Shown here in pieces: positions 29,302-40,433 of a stretch of DNA of 64,000 nt (within the stretch, counting starts at the first letter, position 1; each line of letters opens with the position of its first letter). Below the pieces are notes generated by a model. It was not told the origin of the DNA and did not search any database. It saw only the letters and a list, made by a program, of their open reading frames with translations. The translations under genes and the position numbers were made by a program. The stretch comes from Talaromyces rugulosus (taxonomy: Eukaryota; Ascomycota; Eurotiomycetes; Eurotiales; Trichocomaceae). The stretch lies in NCBI RefSeq assembly GCF_013368755.1, contig NC_049566.1:1674001-1738000 (forward strand), read 5' to 3'.

Positions 29302-31056
29302 ATGGAGTCCTTGGGCTGGATGTTTTTCGTCTTGATAGGTGCTCTGGCAGGTACACTCCATATACATCATCATGTTACTAGTAATCCTAACAGACTAGAC
29401 AGGCCATCAGCTACCTCATCAGCCAGGCAGTCTACGAAATCTACTTCTCCCCCCTCGCCAAATTCCCCGGTCCATTTTTATGGACAATCTCCAAGATCCC
29501 TCTACAGTCCTCCTGTCTCAACGGCCGCGTCCATTTGAAACTGACTGCCTTGCACGACCGCTACGGACCGGTCGTACGCATCAGCCCAAACGAATTGGCC
29601 TTTAACTCGCCGCAGGCCTTTCGCGATATCTATGGCTCTCCGGCAGCAACACGCACGTTTCTGAAGGATCGGACGCATTACTTACCAGCGACGAACGGGG
29701 CCGACCACTTGATTTCTGCGGCTGATAACTCGGTGCACGCGAGACATCGACGGCTGCTGTCGCATGCGTTTTCAGATCGCGCGCTGCGTGAGCAGGAAGA
29801 ATTGGTGACCGAGTATGTCGACAAGCTGATGGCAAAACTCAGCAGCTCGTCGTCCTCACAAGCGGCGGTCGACATCAAGAGCTGGCTAGACTATACATTC
29901 TTCGATCTCACCGGCGAACTTATCTTTGGCGAATCGTTCCAGTGTCTCGACAGCAGCGAGTTGCATCCGTGGATCGCGCTGGTGTTCAACTCGGTCAAAG
30001 CCCTCATGTACATGACTGTGTTTACGCAGTTTCCGTGGCTGAATGCGGTGTTGCAGAAGCTCATCCCGGCGAGTCTGAGGCAGCAGGAACGTGATCACTT
30101 TGATCTTGCGGCGGCCAAGATGGAGAGGCGCTTAAAAATGGGTGTGACGGAACGGACTGATTTCATGTCTGCGGTGCTGAGGAATGGGTTCGTCGATGAT
30201 GATGACGATACTACTGTGACAGATGGTACTCTGGAAAAAGTGCTCAGCCGGGCAGAACTACACTCCAATTCCTACATGTATGTGACCTTTTTTGTGTGTG
30301 TGAAGTGGTGTTTGTTTGCTAATAACTTATTATTCTAGTCTGATCACAGTCGGTAGCGAGACCTCAGCAACATTGCTGTCTGGCTGCATTTATTACCTGA
30401 GCAAGACTCCAAAAGCTATGCAGAAGTTGGCTAACGAGATTCGCTCCACCTTTTCCATCGATACCGAGATAAACTTCACAAGCACCCCGAAACTAACCTA
30501 TCTCACTGCTGTGATTGAGGAGTCGTTGCGTATGTATCCTCCACTGGTCATGGGTCTTCCGCGAACGGTTGCACCTGGTGGTGGGATTGTGGACGGGCAT
30601 TTCCTACCAGAGGGCGTACGTTTCTACATCAGCCTGTACTGGACGAAGATTATATATACTGACCAGAAACAGACTCAGGTATCATGCCACCACTACGCGT
30701 CATACCACTCCAAGGCAAACTTTATCCTTCCCAACGAATTCGTCCCGGAACGATGGTTAGGTGATGCGCGGTTTCAATCAGACAAAAGGGACGTTCTTCA
30801 GCCGTTTAGCCTTGGTCCGAGAAATTGTCTTGGGAAGAAGTAAGTTATTGCACCTTCCCCCTTCCCCAAAAAACGAGGGAAATAACTGGCTGACCAATAA
30901 ACTAGTCTGGCGTACGCAGAAATTCGGCTTGTTCTGTGCAAGTTACTTTTACGCTTCAAAGTCGAATTGTGTGCTGAGAGTGAGAACTGGTCGGACCAGG
31001 AGATTTATTTCATCTGGGACAAACCTGATTTAATGGTAAAATTAGAGGAGCGGTAA
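29302..31056 (+). CDS. Cytochrome P450 monooxygenase
   Basis: Exons 29302-29350, 29431-30277, 30339-30615, 30673-30839 and 30906-31056 give 496 aa. The N-terminal membrane anchor (GWMFFVLIGALA) leads into YFSPLAKFPGPF, the P450 proline hinge. The I-helix motif is VGSETSA (near residue 303), the K-helix ExxR is EESLRMYPP, PERWLGDARF follows, and the heme motif is FSLGPRNCLGKN with the ligand Cys near residue 442. It is an ER-bound class II P450 resembling isotrichodermin hydroxylase/benzoate-hydroxylase-like fungal enzymes; the substrate is unknown. The exon 2 start is uncertain: the acceptor nearest the branch site (29402) would add the plausible helix AISYLISQAV but breaks the frame, so the in-frame acceptor at 29430 was used. 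The 30616-30672 intron is 3n and stop-free. Confidence 0.88.
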
Positions 31057-31202
31057 TGGAGAGCTAGCGTGAAGGAGTTGGATAACATTTAAGTAGGTAA
31101 ATATACTTCTACTACGTTTAGAGTGGTAGAGGTTGGTCAAATTTGTACATTTAACATGCAAACGGGTATATAATATGCTTTTTATCTCTCAATTCGTACA
31201 GG

Positions 31203-32463
31203 TCATGAATACTTTTCGTTAAACGTCTTCACTCCCACTAACCGCTCTGTCTGGGTTAGTTTCGTGTAGTTGTATGCAGCGACACTGGCGACGATCACCA
31301 GGACCCCGCAGATATTGACCGGTGTCAACTGGTCTCCAAAGACCAGGCCGGCCGCACTAATAATAAACACCTCCTTTAGGATACCGCACACGCTTAGCGT
31401 GACGACGGATGACCGCTTAAGAAGTGCAAACTGCGCAAGCAGCATACAAAACGCCAACACACCGGGAAGTAGCAGCAGCGTCAGGCCCCTGGCACCGCCC
31501 CAGGTGTGTGATAGCGCGTAAAGACTATGCTTAATCGCTGTTGGATCCTCGATGGACAGAGAAATCGGAATCAGGGTGGCGCACACAACGGGACTCAGGA
31601 AAAAGAGCATGGAAATCGGGTTTGAGGTCGCTGGGTGTTTCAGGATGAGCACCTGGGTCATAGCCCAGCGGAATCCAGAGAAAAATGCTGATGCCGTGAC
31701 CAGGCTGAATCCGGTCATGCTAAAGGAAACCTCGCCTATGACCATCATCACTTCACCAATGGTCATGACGACGATGATCACGATAAGGCGAGCAGAGAGT
31801 TTCTCCAGGCGGAAGAGGAAGGCGAAGAGAAGGATAAAGATGAGGACGGAGGATTTGCAGACCGTCATAAAGGTCAGAGTCGAGAAGCGGAGAGACATAT
31901 TCCCGAGTCCAATGTCCAGCGCAGTTGCAACACCGCAGGGGATCAGGTGTGTTAGGTAGAATCGGGTCAGACTCATTTCGACATGTGGGTCACCCCCAGG
32001 GAGCACAGCAGACGGCGGCAGCGTCGTGCGACGGGGTCGGAGAGATGGAATCACGTAGAGGAAGAGTGCGGAGAGGCCAAACTGCACCACCTGGTGGATA
32101 CAGGTCATGAACAGCGGAAATGGAAAAGAGATGGTTTCGCCGGAGAACATCCATTTATTGTACTGATTTGTTAGTTCGACTTGTCTCAAGGAAGCTCTCA
32201 TAACAGGCAGCACTTACAATAGAAATGGACATGGAAAAGGAATGCCACAGAACGACGAGCACGGCAATGCCCACGGCGTTCTTGACAAAGTCGGGATCCT
32301 GCATATTGTGCGCAAAGGACTTGGTGTAGATGACGAAGCTATCGAATGAGGACGAGCGGCGGTGAGTGCGCTGTGACAACAGGCCCATATCCTCGGTTGC
32401 ACTCATCAGACTCATATCGTCGTCTGTTAGGTCGACCGAGCTGACCTCGTGCTTGTCCATCAT
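31203..32463 (-). CDS. Triose-phosphate/nucleotide-sugar transporter family protein
   Basis: Exons 32463-32218 and 32162-31203 give 401 aa. After a Ser/Asp-rich cytosolic N terminus there are about ten hydrophobic helices. SIYNKWMFSGETISFPFPLF is the hallmark N-x-x-NKW region of the TPT (DUF250/SLC35C2-like) family, and LDIGLGNMSLRFSTLTFMTV and FFSGFRWAMTQVLI follow the pattern. Such proteins sit in Golgi or ER membranes and exchange nucleotide sugars or phosphorylated sugars; the substrate is not predictable. The C terminus (NEKYS) has no clear retrieval motif. The intron at the NKW site has a standard GTAAGT donor and CTAAC branch. Confidence 0.9.
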
Positions 32464-34660
32464 GGCGGCCGCGAGCTTGTACCATGCAGCGGGATCAAAT
32501 CCATATAACAGAAGCGGGCGAGGTGCATCAAGGAGAGGCAGAAGAGATCAAATAAGAGGAACAAATAAAAAAGCCGCAGGAGGCTGAAGCGAGCAATAAA
32601 TACAATTCCCTCAAACACCGAGGACTGGCGGGCTAGACTAGAACTAGCAGAGAGCAATGCTTCTTTTCAGCACTATTTGCGCTTTTTCCCGGCAAAGCCA
32701 CACTTTTTTTCTTCCGGGCAGCCGGGCTGGTGGACCTCAGGCAGAGCTAGCTGGCTCGCTAGGAGGGTCTAGGGAACTCTAGGCTGACCCAACTGAGCAC
32801 AGGGCCTGGAGCAGGCGAGTTGGTCAGGCGGATGAATGCGATTAGTGGTCTCGACTACGCTCGGAGTCGGTGTATAGGGGCTGGAAGCAGTAAGCGTGGC
32901 GCCAATCTCTTCGTGTCGAATCGAAAGGATGGCGGAGGTGGAGTCGCGAGCCACGACAGATCATTTTTGCATGGATCCCTTGCTCGGAACAAAAGAACAG
33001 GATATGGAATCGGTAGTGTGTCATACACCGCTAGGTTTTTCGGGGAGGCGTAAACACCATCCGACGGACGCAGACTGCAGATTGTTATGATTATCAAACT
33101 GGCTGGAGTGTTTGAGGCTTTTGTGTGACGCGCAGAGAGAAAGAGCGCCTGAGGGATCCACTCTGAGCATGCTAGCCAATCGCGATTAGCCTGTCACGGG
33201 CTGTGGAGCTACGGCCAATCGGCACATTCTTCACGCGGTAAGGATACTGTCACCGCCAATCACAAGTGAGGAAATACTGCCCCACTCGCACCGCACGGTC
33301 AAGGCCCACTTTAGGCAGCCTCCAAGCAGCATGATTGGCCAGTTTATTCCTCGGCATTGGCGCAGCATTAGGCAGTCATTATTGACACCTGACAGGCAGC
33401 AGTCAAACAGGTGCTGTCAGCAGCACAGCCACGTCAGGTCACTCTGTGAGAGTCATTCTCTTCGCTTAGGGAGGGCTTGGGCTGTTGGGCAATCCTGTGT
33501 TGGTTTTTGAGGTGGAGCTGCTGAAAATATTTATTGGCACTCCACGATCTATAGACTATTAGGTCATGTGCCCGTAGGCGGTAAATGCCGGCCAATCGCC
33601 GCGGCTATCGGACCCGCTCTTCATGCGGGGTACCGCTTAACTCATACTTAGAAAGCACATTATCAGGAATCCTCGGCTATATCATTTGCATACTGTTTAC
33701 TATTTGCGAGCATTCTAAAATGAAATTAGACAAGTAAAACACATTGCACTTGGTTGGGCCAACATTTTAAATATTAAATATGACATATAACATACATGTA
33801 CAAGGTGCCAAGGTAACTAGGTTTACAGACAACAAAGCAAGATCTTCACAGGCGATCAGCAGGACTCAATAGCATTTTAGCTAATTTCATTATACTTTGC
33901 TAAAATTAATAGAATTGCTTGCTATGCATTAATCCTTGCCGATCCGCCCAATCATGGCTGCCCACATTCACCACCATGACTCATTGCAGCCATGGCGCAT
34001 TGCCCAGTCTATCACAATCCAATAGGTTTGCCTTTAGACATGCACATGGGGACTTCACCGAAGTTGACAGGTAATTTTATTATTATACACACAGCGTGGC
34101 ACATACGGAACCATCTGACATCCGCAACTTGCCGAAGTCATGCAAAATAAAAAGTAATTTCGCGAGGTATTAATTATCCAAGAAATTTCTAGCGAAAAAT
34201 CATCAAATTGCAATATGCAAGGGGTCCCAATAGCCAAGAATGCACAGAGTAACCTCCCTAATTGATCCGTAGCCGGAAACCACGAATCGACTGGTCTGGC
34301 CATGAGCTTATCTACAAAAACGTGCCTGTCCTAACCCTAATCCGGAGGTACCCCTTGCCACAATCATGAAGTCATAGACTCGACCCAGAACACGCCAATG
34401 TGAAGTGTATACCATAGATTGACTGCCCAAGGAATTTTTACCACCCTACCAAAACCCTTTGGTGGGGATTTTTGGTATTGGTCACATATTTTTCGGGTCT
34501 TAGACTTTCAGTGCAGCTATCAACACTATCTATCCCAACTCAACCGAGTACACTTGTTTTATAGGAAGTTTTCTCGGTAAACATCTAAGACTTCTCAATG
34601 CGAGAATTTGCAAAATGGAAGATAATGTACTGCTGCCCTAGAAAAGGCGGCATAGAAGCC
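32464..34660. other. Long intergenic region upstream of the TPT gene
   Basis: About 2.2 kb without a recognisable gene. The first kilobase is GC-rich and holds a cluster of CCAAT boxes (separate entry). Bases 33700-34000 are AT-rich. A CCTAACCCTAA telomere-like motif lies at 34330-34340, in opposite orientation to the one near 24140. Confidence 0.5.
33176..33596. promoter_or_regulatory. Cluster of six CCAAT boxes
   Basis: CCAAT occurs at 33176, 33215, 33256 and 33592 on the forward strand, and ATTGG at 33334 and 33356, mostly in the extended form GCCAATC. Such boxes bind the HAP/CBC complex in fungi. The nearest gene is the TPT transporter, whose start is 700 bp away, so the target is uncertain. 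Confidence 0.45.
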
Positions 34661-34671
34661 ACTTTCAAATT

Positions 34672-35165
34672 GTTTTCATTGATGGCGTGTGCTTAGGGAA
34701 TAGCCAATAGGGAGCAAATTCAGGCGTTGGTGTAGCACTTGGTATCAACAAGCCTGTCCGGTTGTCCATACCTGTTACAGAAAAGGAGGACCCTTTCCCA
34801 GTGCGATGGAATCAACATAGAGAACTGTGTACTGCTAGCAATAGTAGAATTAAAGTTCATCGCGGAGGTCCACAGAATGAATACCAATGAGCCATCAAAA
34901 AAGTCTCCAAGGAAGCCACCTTGGTGGATCATCGCAAGTGATTCAGAGTATGTTGTTCAAGGAATGACTGAATTGCTGCCGTATGGAGAGTATGCTCGTG
35001 CTTTTTAATAGACTCTTTGAGGAGCATTTTCTAATTATCGATACAGAGGAGAAACTAACGTACTTTGAAAGACACAGAACCAGCAAACCTAGATCGATTA
35101 CTCGCCCTTAATAAGGAGATCAAGATACACGATAGTCGAAGTCTGTACCTACCCTCGGTAAAATA
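34672..35165 (+). pseudogene. RNase H-like domain pseudogene
   Basis: Forward translation shows IVFIDGVCLGNSQ, an in-frame TAG (34708), GANSGVGVALGINKPVRLSI and EKEDPFPVRWNQHREL, then a one-base frameshift near 34830 into LLAIVELKFIAEVHR and PPWWIIASDSEYVVQGMTEL, a stop, and EPANLDRLLALNKEIKIHD. This is the order of fungal RNase H-type domains (FxDG, RAEL, ASDSEYVV, NLDLxxxL), here with one nonsense codon and two frame changes. It was probably a cellular RNase H-like gene of the kind expanded in Aspergillus rather than part of a retroelement, but the latter is not excluded. The product cannot be functional. Confidence 0.75.
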
Positions 35166-37112
35166 CTAACTAATCACCCGCTAAGACGCTTAGATTGCTT
35201 TCCGGTATGTCCCCAGATAGCACAATCAACTCGCTGAATGCCTCGCCAAGTTGGCTGCAGTTCGTGGAGCCACGGCTGTTGAGTGGCCTCAATAACATGC
35301 CAAGTTGCATAGTGCGGGTCTATCCGGACTCGTAACCCCATGCAGCGTCTTATTTCTTTTCTCCTTCAACCTGTTATTTAGCAAGTTACTCTTCGATAAT
35401 AATTCCTACCAGCAGCGCCAACATCAATAAATGATCCCGCATTTTGACAGTTTCCACGGTAGATGTGTGGCGAGAATTCATCTTGATCAAATATGCGGAG
35501 ACACAGGATAAAAGGTGGAGTTTCGTCCGGGGCCCAGAATCATTGATTTTTAGGTTTCTTAACATTTCCGGCACTCTCCACGTTTTAGCTAGTTGACCTA
35601 TCCAGAGGAGGAAATGGATACACAATTGCATGATGATTTTCAAAGTTCGTAGTGTGGCCACTAGCCGTAAAATATCTTTAAGAAACACGCTCAATGACTC
35701 TATCTCTACTTTTAAATAAGATATTACAGTACACTTGGGCATCGATTATTTCATTCTAGCTGCTATCTTGTAGAGAGCTATACTTGATTGCCTGGTGATC
35801 ATGACACTAAACTAGTGTATTATAAGTCACATCGTAGTTTTCTGGAAACCATTGGCTCTTGTGAAAGTGAGATTCAGTTTCAAATCATGCCATGTTGCTC
35901 AACGAAATACACAACAGCTAGCTCAAAGTCGTGCAATATGCAACCTCCAAGAACCAATGTGTCATCACCACTTGCGCCGGTGTTTTCTGAAGCTTCGCCC
36001 ACCCAGCTCGTACACTTAAAGCCACACGTATTTAGTTCAGTTCTGAAAAAGGAAATTTCTATTCTCGTCGCTGTCTATCAAGCTTCGCATTATTAATCTT
36101 TTTAACATGAACTTGAACGCACCCTAGCAAAAGAAGCTCTTCTCCATTGTAATAATATTGGATGGGGCTACGGACTAGCCATGCGAAGCCCGTACCTTGT
36201 ACGGAAGTGGGTGATATTCGATTCGTAATTATCAGTGTGCAGCTTTGCCCATATGTTTCAGGAATTGCTAGAGCGAGAACATTCCAAAACGGTAGAATAG
36301 TTCCGATACTATTGCTTGGATAGGTACCAGGGGTCTGTCGTCCGAATGAAAGGGTCGCATTTTGGAGTTTGAATGCTCCTAGGGCCGGTGTTCGGGTTTA
36401 GGCACCGCAGCTCAAGGCCGAATTTGGCTTCATGTAGCGTAGCTCTGGCTTAAATGCACAACTTAAGCAGGCTAGAGCAGATTATTATTATTGAAGGATC
36501 CTTAAGCCCTTGAGCTCTAAGCGCTAATCTATACATAGCTATGCTGACTGGCCCCACAACGTATTGCCTTTTCAGGGCCAGTCCAGCTCTTGGGGAGTGC
36601 AAGGGAAATAGGAGATCCATTTTCCTGTAGTATGCTTTTAGAGATATTAGATATTTAAAAGTTATATACAATAATTAAATTTGTGTGGTGGTAAAAATGT
36701 TATTTAGTACCTTCAATGTCTAGGCATTCATTACTAGAATTATTATCTGATCCTGCTCAGCCTTAAAAGCGAAGTCGAGCTAAATTAAACCGCCGATAAT
36801 GCTAAATGTACAAATGCCCTTTAGTACTGGTTTGTAGATCATCGCTCATAATAATACGGTAACATCGCGGGGCGTTAGGGCAAGATAAATAAGGGCGAAA
36901 TGCGTCTCGCCTCAAAACAACGGTGAAATGGGATAATTAGTCATGGCTCAGTAAGACGTTTGACGTTTACTCTGGGAGCATTGACACAATTTGTCAGAAT
37001 TGCACGCCATATATTTAAGACTGTTACCCTGCCAGAGGTTGGATTCCCAACCCCCATACACGATACTATCACAAACGGTATAATAATCGCTTCACTTTGT
37101 TTCGCAATAACC
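35166..37112. other. Gene-poor AT-rich region
   Basis: About 1.9 kb without a supportable gene. A reverse ORF of 55 codons (35180-35342, MGLRVRIDPHYATWHVIEAT) is GC-richer than its surroundings and might be another decayed fragment. A TATA-like TATATTTAA at 37010-37018 lies 95 bp before the secreted-protein gene. Confidence 0.45.
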
Positions 37113-37714
37113 ATGGTTTCCAAAGTCCTCTCTCTGCTCGCTGTCCCCTTGGCTGGCGTCGCTGCCCAAGTCTCGTGGCCGACCCTCCAGAACATCTCGC
37201 TCACTCAGTACAACATATCTGGTTTTGAGGCTGACCGACTCGGAAAGTATTCGTACCAGTTCGAGTACTTTGATCACTACACCGGCTTCATCGGCGCGTG
37301 CGCAGGAAGCGGTGACTCGAGTAAGATTTTTCAAGCCAAGACATTGAACATTAAAAAAAAACCCCTGATCGGGCTAATATAATTTGTTTGACAGGTGAAG
37401 CAGGCTGCACGTATGGAGTGCCTTGGGGTGGAAACATTGAGGTGGCCCCTGTTGCAATTGCCAGCGAGCTTTATGGCCCTGAGCACGAGATCAGGACCAA
37501 CTTGACTATCCATGCTCACTATGCCGCAGCGTAAGTGATCTTCTTGAAGCATCGCCGTGGTCGTTTGGATACTGATTCAGTCTTTTGCAGCGCGACCAAC
37601 TACATCGCAAACTACACTGGCAAGGCAGTTGTGTCCCCATTGTTCTCGACCGATGCCGTCGTTACCCCATTCACAATCGAGCTTGAGCTTGTGTACAACG
37701 GAACTGCGATCTAG
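37113..37714 (+). CDS. Small secreted glycoprotein, unknown function
   Basis: Exons 37113-37320, 37395-37530 and 37591-37714 encode 155 aa. An N-terminal signal peptide is clear (MVSKVLSLLAVPLAGVAA, cleavage after residue 18). The mature part is about 137 aa with two Cys (GACAGS and GCTYG), and several N-x-S/T sites (NIS, NLT, NYT, NGT) that suggest N-glycosylation. Aromatic/Gly-rich stretches such as FEYFDHYTGFIGA and CTYGVPWGGNIEVAP suggest a beta-rich fold. No enzyme motif is seen. It could be a cell-wall or effector-like protein. All splice sites are canonical and in phase. It stands alone in a gene-poor region. Confidence 0.8.
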
Positions 37715-38358
37715 ATTATATGGTTTGATAGCTGTTGAATGTTGTAGGCGGGAAGCGTCTACTTTACGTTCCACATATCGAAAAATGCATGTGTATATAC
37801 GGGAAATGCTAGCATTGGTAGTATCAAGCAATCACGACATGCGTGAGTGCAATATTATTTGTGGTTTGACACAACAACATCATTGATGCGTTGAGAATTG
37901 CAATTCTTCTCCTGCCCAAATAGTCCGGACTAGAAATTATCATAGCGTGTGATTAGTTGATTGTGCTCCACTTTGTCAAAAACTATTAAAACAGATTATG
38001 ACTGGCTAGATAGTGTAAGTACGTAGCAATGTCTAGACTTTTATATCTTCATAAACTAAATACTTGAAGAACCATTAGAGGGACCGCCGGATGCGGTTAG
38101 ACCGCAGCACATGGCGGCGATTGGCCTGACCAGGCCCGCCGGGGCTGCGCTGTGCCGGCTTCGTCACTTTTAACTTGCAACCTGCAACTTTCTCCTGTTC
38201 ACTCTCCAGCTCATCTTTGTCGCGCATCCCGGAGTATTGATATAGTACTGAGAATGTCCGTATAGAGCATCGCCTTCGTCCTGTCGCATCCAAGCGAGTT
38301 CGCGCGCTTTGCCCGGACCGCCACTACTCCATTCAGAGACACACAGACTGGGAGAGAG
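37715..38358. other. Intergenic region
   Basis: AT-rich up to about 38070, then GC-rich promoter DNA of the next gene with CGG/CCG-rich stretches at 38085-38150. No gene is recognised. Confidence 0.5.
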
Positions 38359-39867
38359 ATGCTCGACTCACGCCCATCCCAACCGATGGATTTTGCCGAC
38401 TTGAAGCCTGCGCGGCGCTGGTCCGACTTCCCACGCCGCTTGACGCAGAATTCTCGATGGATCTACGTCGCCTTCTTCGCCATTCCGGGCCTGCTGCTGC
38501 TTTTTCTGTCCTATGCCTATCTGCAGCCGAACACCGTTACGCCCACCGGCGTGGCCTCCCCTGATCAGACACAATCCGCCACTGCGACGCCCACGTCCTC
38601 TCCGGAGTTGACCTCCATCACTCTTCACCAGGAAGGCGAGGCAGGTGCAAGTCATCTCGACCACTCGACGACTCCGCTCGTGCGACCCGACGGAATCCGA
38701 ATCGTTGGTGTTGTCTTTTACGGCCGCCGGGACCGCTCCTCGGTCTTGGAGTGCTATTTGCGCAAGAACCTGGCCTCCAACGGTGGCTGGCTCGATGAAG
38801 TTATCTGGGCTGCCAACACTCAAGACCAAGATGATCTTGCATACGGGGAGGAGATCGCCAAGACTGCCGACGAGTACACATACATGCCGATCAATACCGG
38901 CGGGTTTTCCGGAATCTATTTTAAGGCCTTCAAAGAGCCCGATACCATCTATGTCAAGATGGACGACGATATCGTCTTCATTGACCAAAGTGCCATTCCT
39001 CGTCTCGTGACGACACTGCTGAACAGCCCGCGAAGCTTGTTGGTCTCGTCCAACGTTGTCAACAATCCCGCTTTGGGCTGGGTACACTACCACATGCGTG
39101 CTGTGCACCCTTACGTACCAGAGGTTATCCCGGAACCAGACGAACTGTCGACCAAAGAAAATGGCTTCTGGAAAGCCTCCGAGCTGCCGACCTGGAACGA
39201 GTCTGACTCCAAGTGGCAGATGCCCGATCTGGACAAATTCTACGAGCTCTTTGGCGTAAACGATAAACCGAGCGTTCCAAAGCACCGATGGATTCCGACT
39301 AGAAACTTGACTTATCTCTACCAAACGCCGGTCGCAGCCTCGGAATATGACGCTTTTGGAAACAACTTGCACCACTGGCCGCTGGCTGCACAGGCGCACT
39401 ATTCATTGCTACAAAATATTGAAGAGAAGCGACTGGGTCGTTATTTCATGGTGCACGGCAGTGACGAGGAAGCTGTAAGCACATGGGATATGCGTGGAAG
39501 CCGTATCAGCATCAACTTCATGGCCATACGAGGAATCGACATTCTCAACAATGCGATGAAATTGACGGGAGATGACGAGCATATTTTGACTGTGGAACTA
39601 CCCAAGCAGCTGAACCGAGGTATGTTTTTCAAGTAACTATTGTTGCGTGATTTACTAACAAGACTAGCTGTCCTCGTTGAAACCACGTCCGTTGTTGCTC
39701 ACTTCGCCTTTGGTCCCCAAAAGAACCTAATTAAGACCGACATCCTCGAGCGATACCACAATTACGCCGCAGAGAAAATCTGTCCAAACTCTATTCTCGA
39801 ACCTGAGACTGTTCTCGCACCTTCCAAGAGGTCAAATCTTCCAATCACGCCGAACGAAAAAATCTAA
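38359..39867 (+). CDS. Type II membrane glycosyltransferase-like protein
   Basis: Exons 38359-39619 and 39668-39867 give 486 aa. A short cytosolic N terminus (PARRWSDFPRRLTQNSR) is followed by one membrane helix at residues 34-55 (IYVAFFAIPGLLLLFLSYAY) and a Pro/Ser/Thr-rich stem, the layout of Golgi type II enzymes. The luminal domain contains RIVGVVFYGRRDR, PINTGGFSGIYFKAFKEPDT and YVKMDDDIVFID near residue 201, a DxD-type acidic cluster, then VSSNVVNNPALGWVHYHMRA. This pattern is conserved in fungal proteins of unknown substrate specificity. The intron is 48 nt with a TTACTAAC branch. The catalytic role is inferred from the layout and the acidic motif. Confidence 0.8.
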
Positions 39868-40433
39868 ACTTGGTCTTGGCCATTTCTTGTACAACACCGA
39901 CGATAGATTTTCTCCATTATTTCGACCCTACCTTTTCACTATTCAATATTTCTTCTATACCTCACAATTGGCGTGGTACTTCCACGATTTTGGCTTTTCT
40001 TGTGAAATAATTTAACGAGCTTGTACGACATACCTTTGCTGTCACCCCAGTGAGCCCTCGGGGTTTCTGCGATATTTTTATTTTGGGCATAAGCGATTTT
40101 TGACACCCGATACAGGAGTTGTGGTAATTTAGAACGATGTGCTGGACTATATACGACTTTTGACTGTATATTGTTTGCAACTTTGCAACTTTTATTTACA
40201 GAGATTTTTTTTAATAAAGAAATATTTAAATTTAACCCAAGAATCCACGCTAGAAGCAGGCTATTTACCAACAAAGTATATTGAAATTTCCTTGCTCTTC
40301 AATCGTGCAGGACGTGGAAACCGGCCGTTCAAGGTCAAGTCGCGACGTGACAAGGGAAACCCTTTCAGATGACCGACAACGCCGCGGCTTCACTCCTTCA
40401 TCCTCTTCCAAACTAAGATCAAAAACGCAAGAA
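39868..40433. other. Intergenic region
   Basis: AT-rich spacer between co-directional genes. The frame of the next gene stays open upstream to 40281 but without an ATG, so a small 5' exon ending at an acceptor near 40310 (GTGCAG) is possible. Confidence 0.45.

Noticed and set aside
35180..35342. 55-codon reverse ORF starting MGLRVRIDPHYATWHV
   Set aside because: Possibly a decayed coding fragment, but no family or flanking exon could be recognised.
38368..39399. 343-aa reverse-strand ORF
   Set aside because: Shadow of the glycosyltransferase-like gene; the forward frame has the membrane helix, DxD cluster and a confirmed splice.
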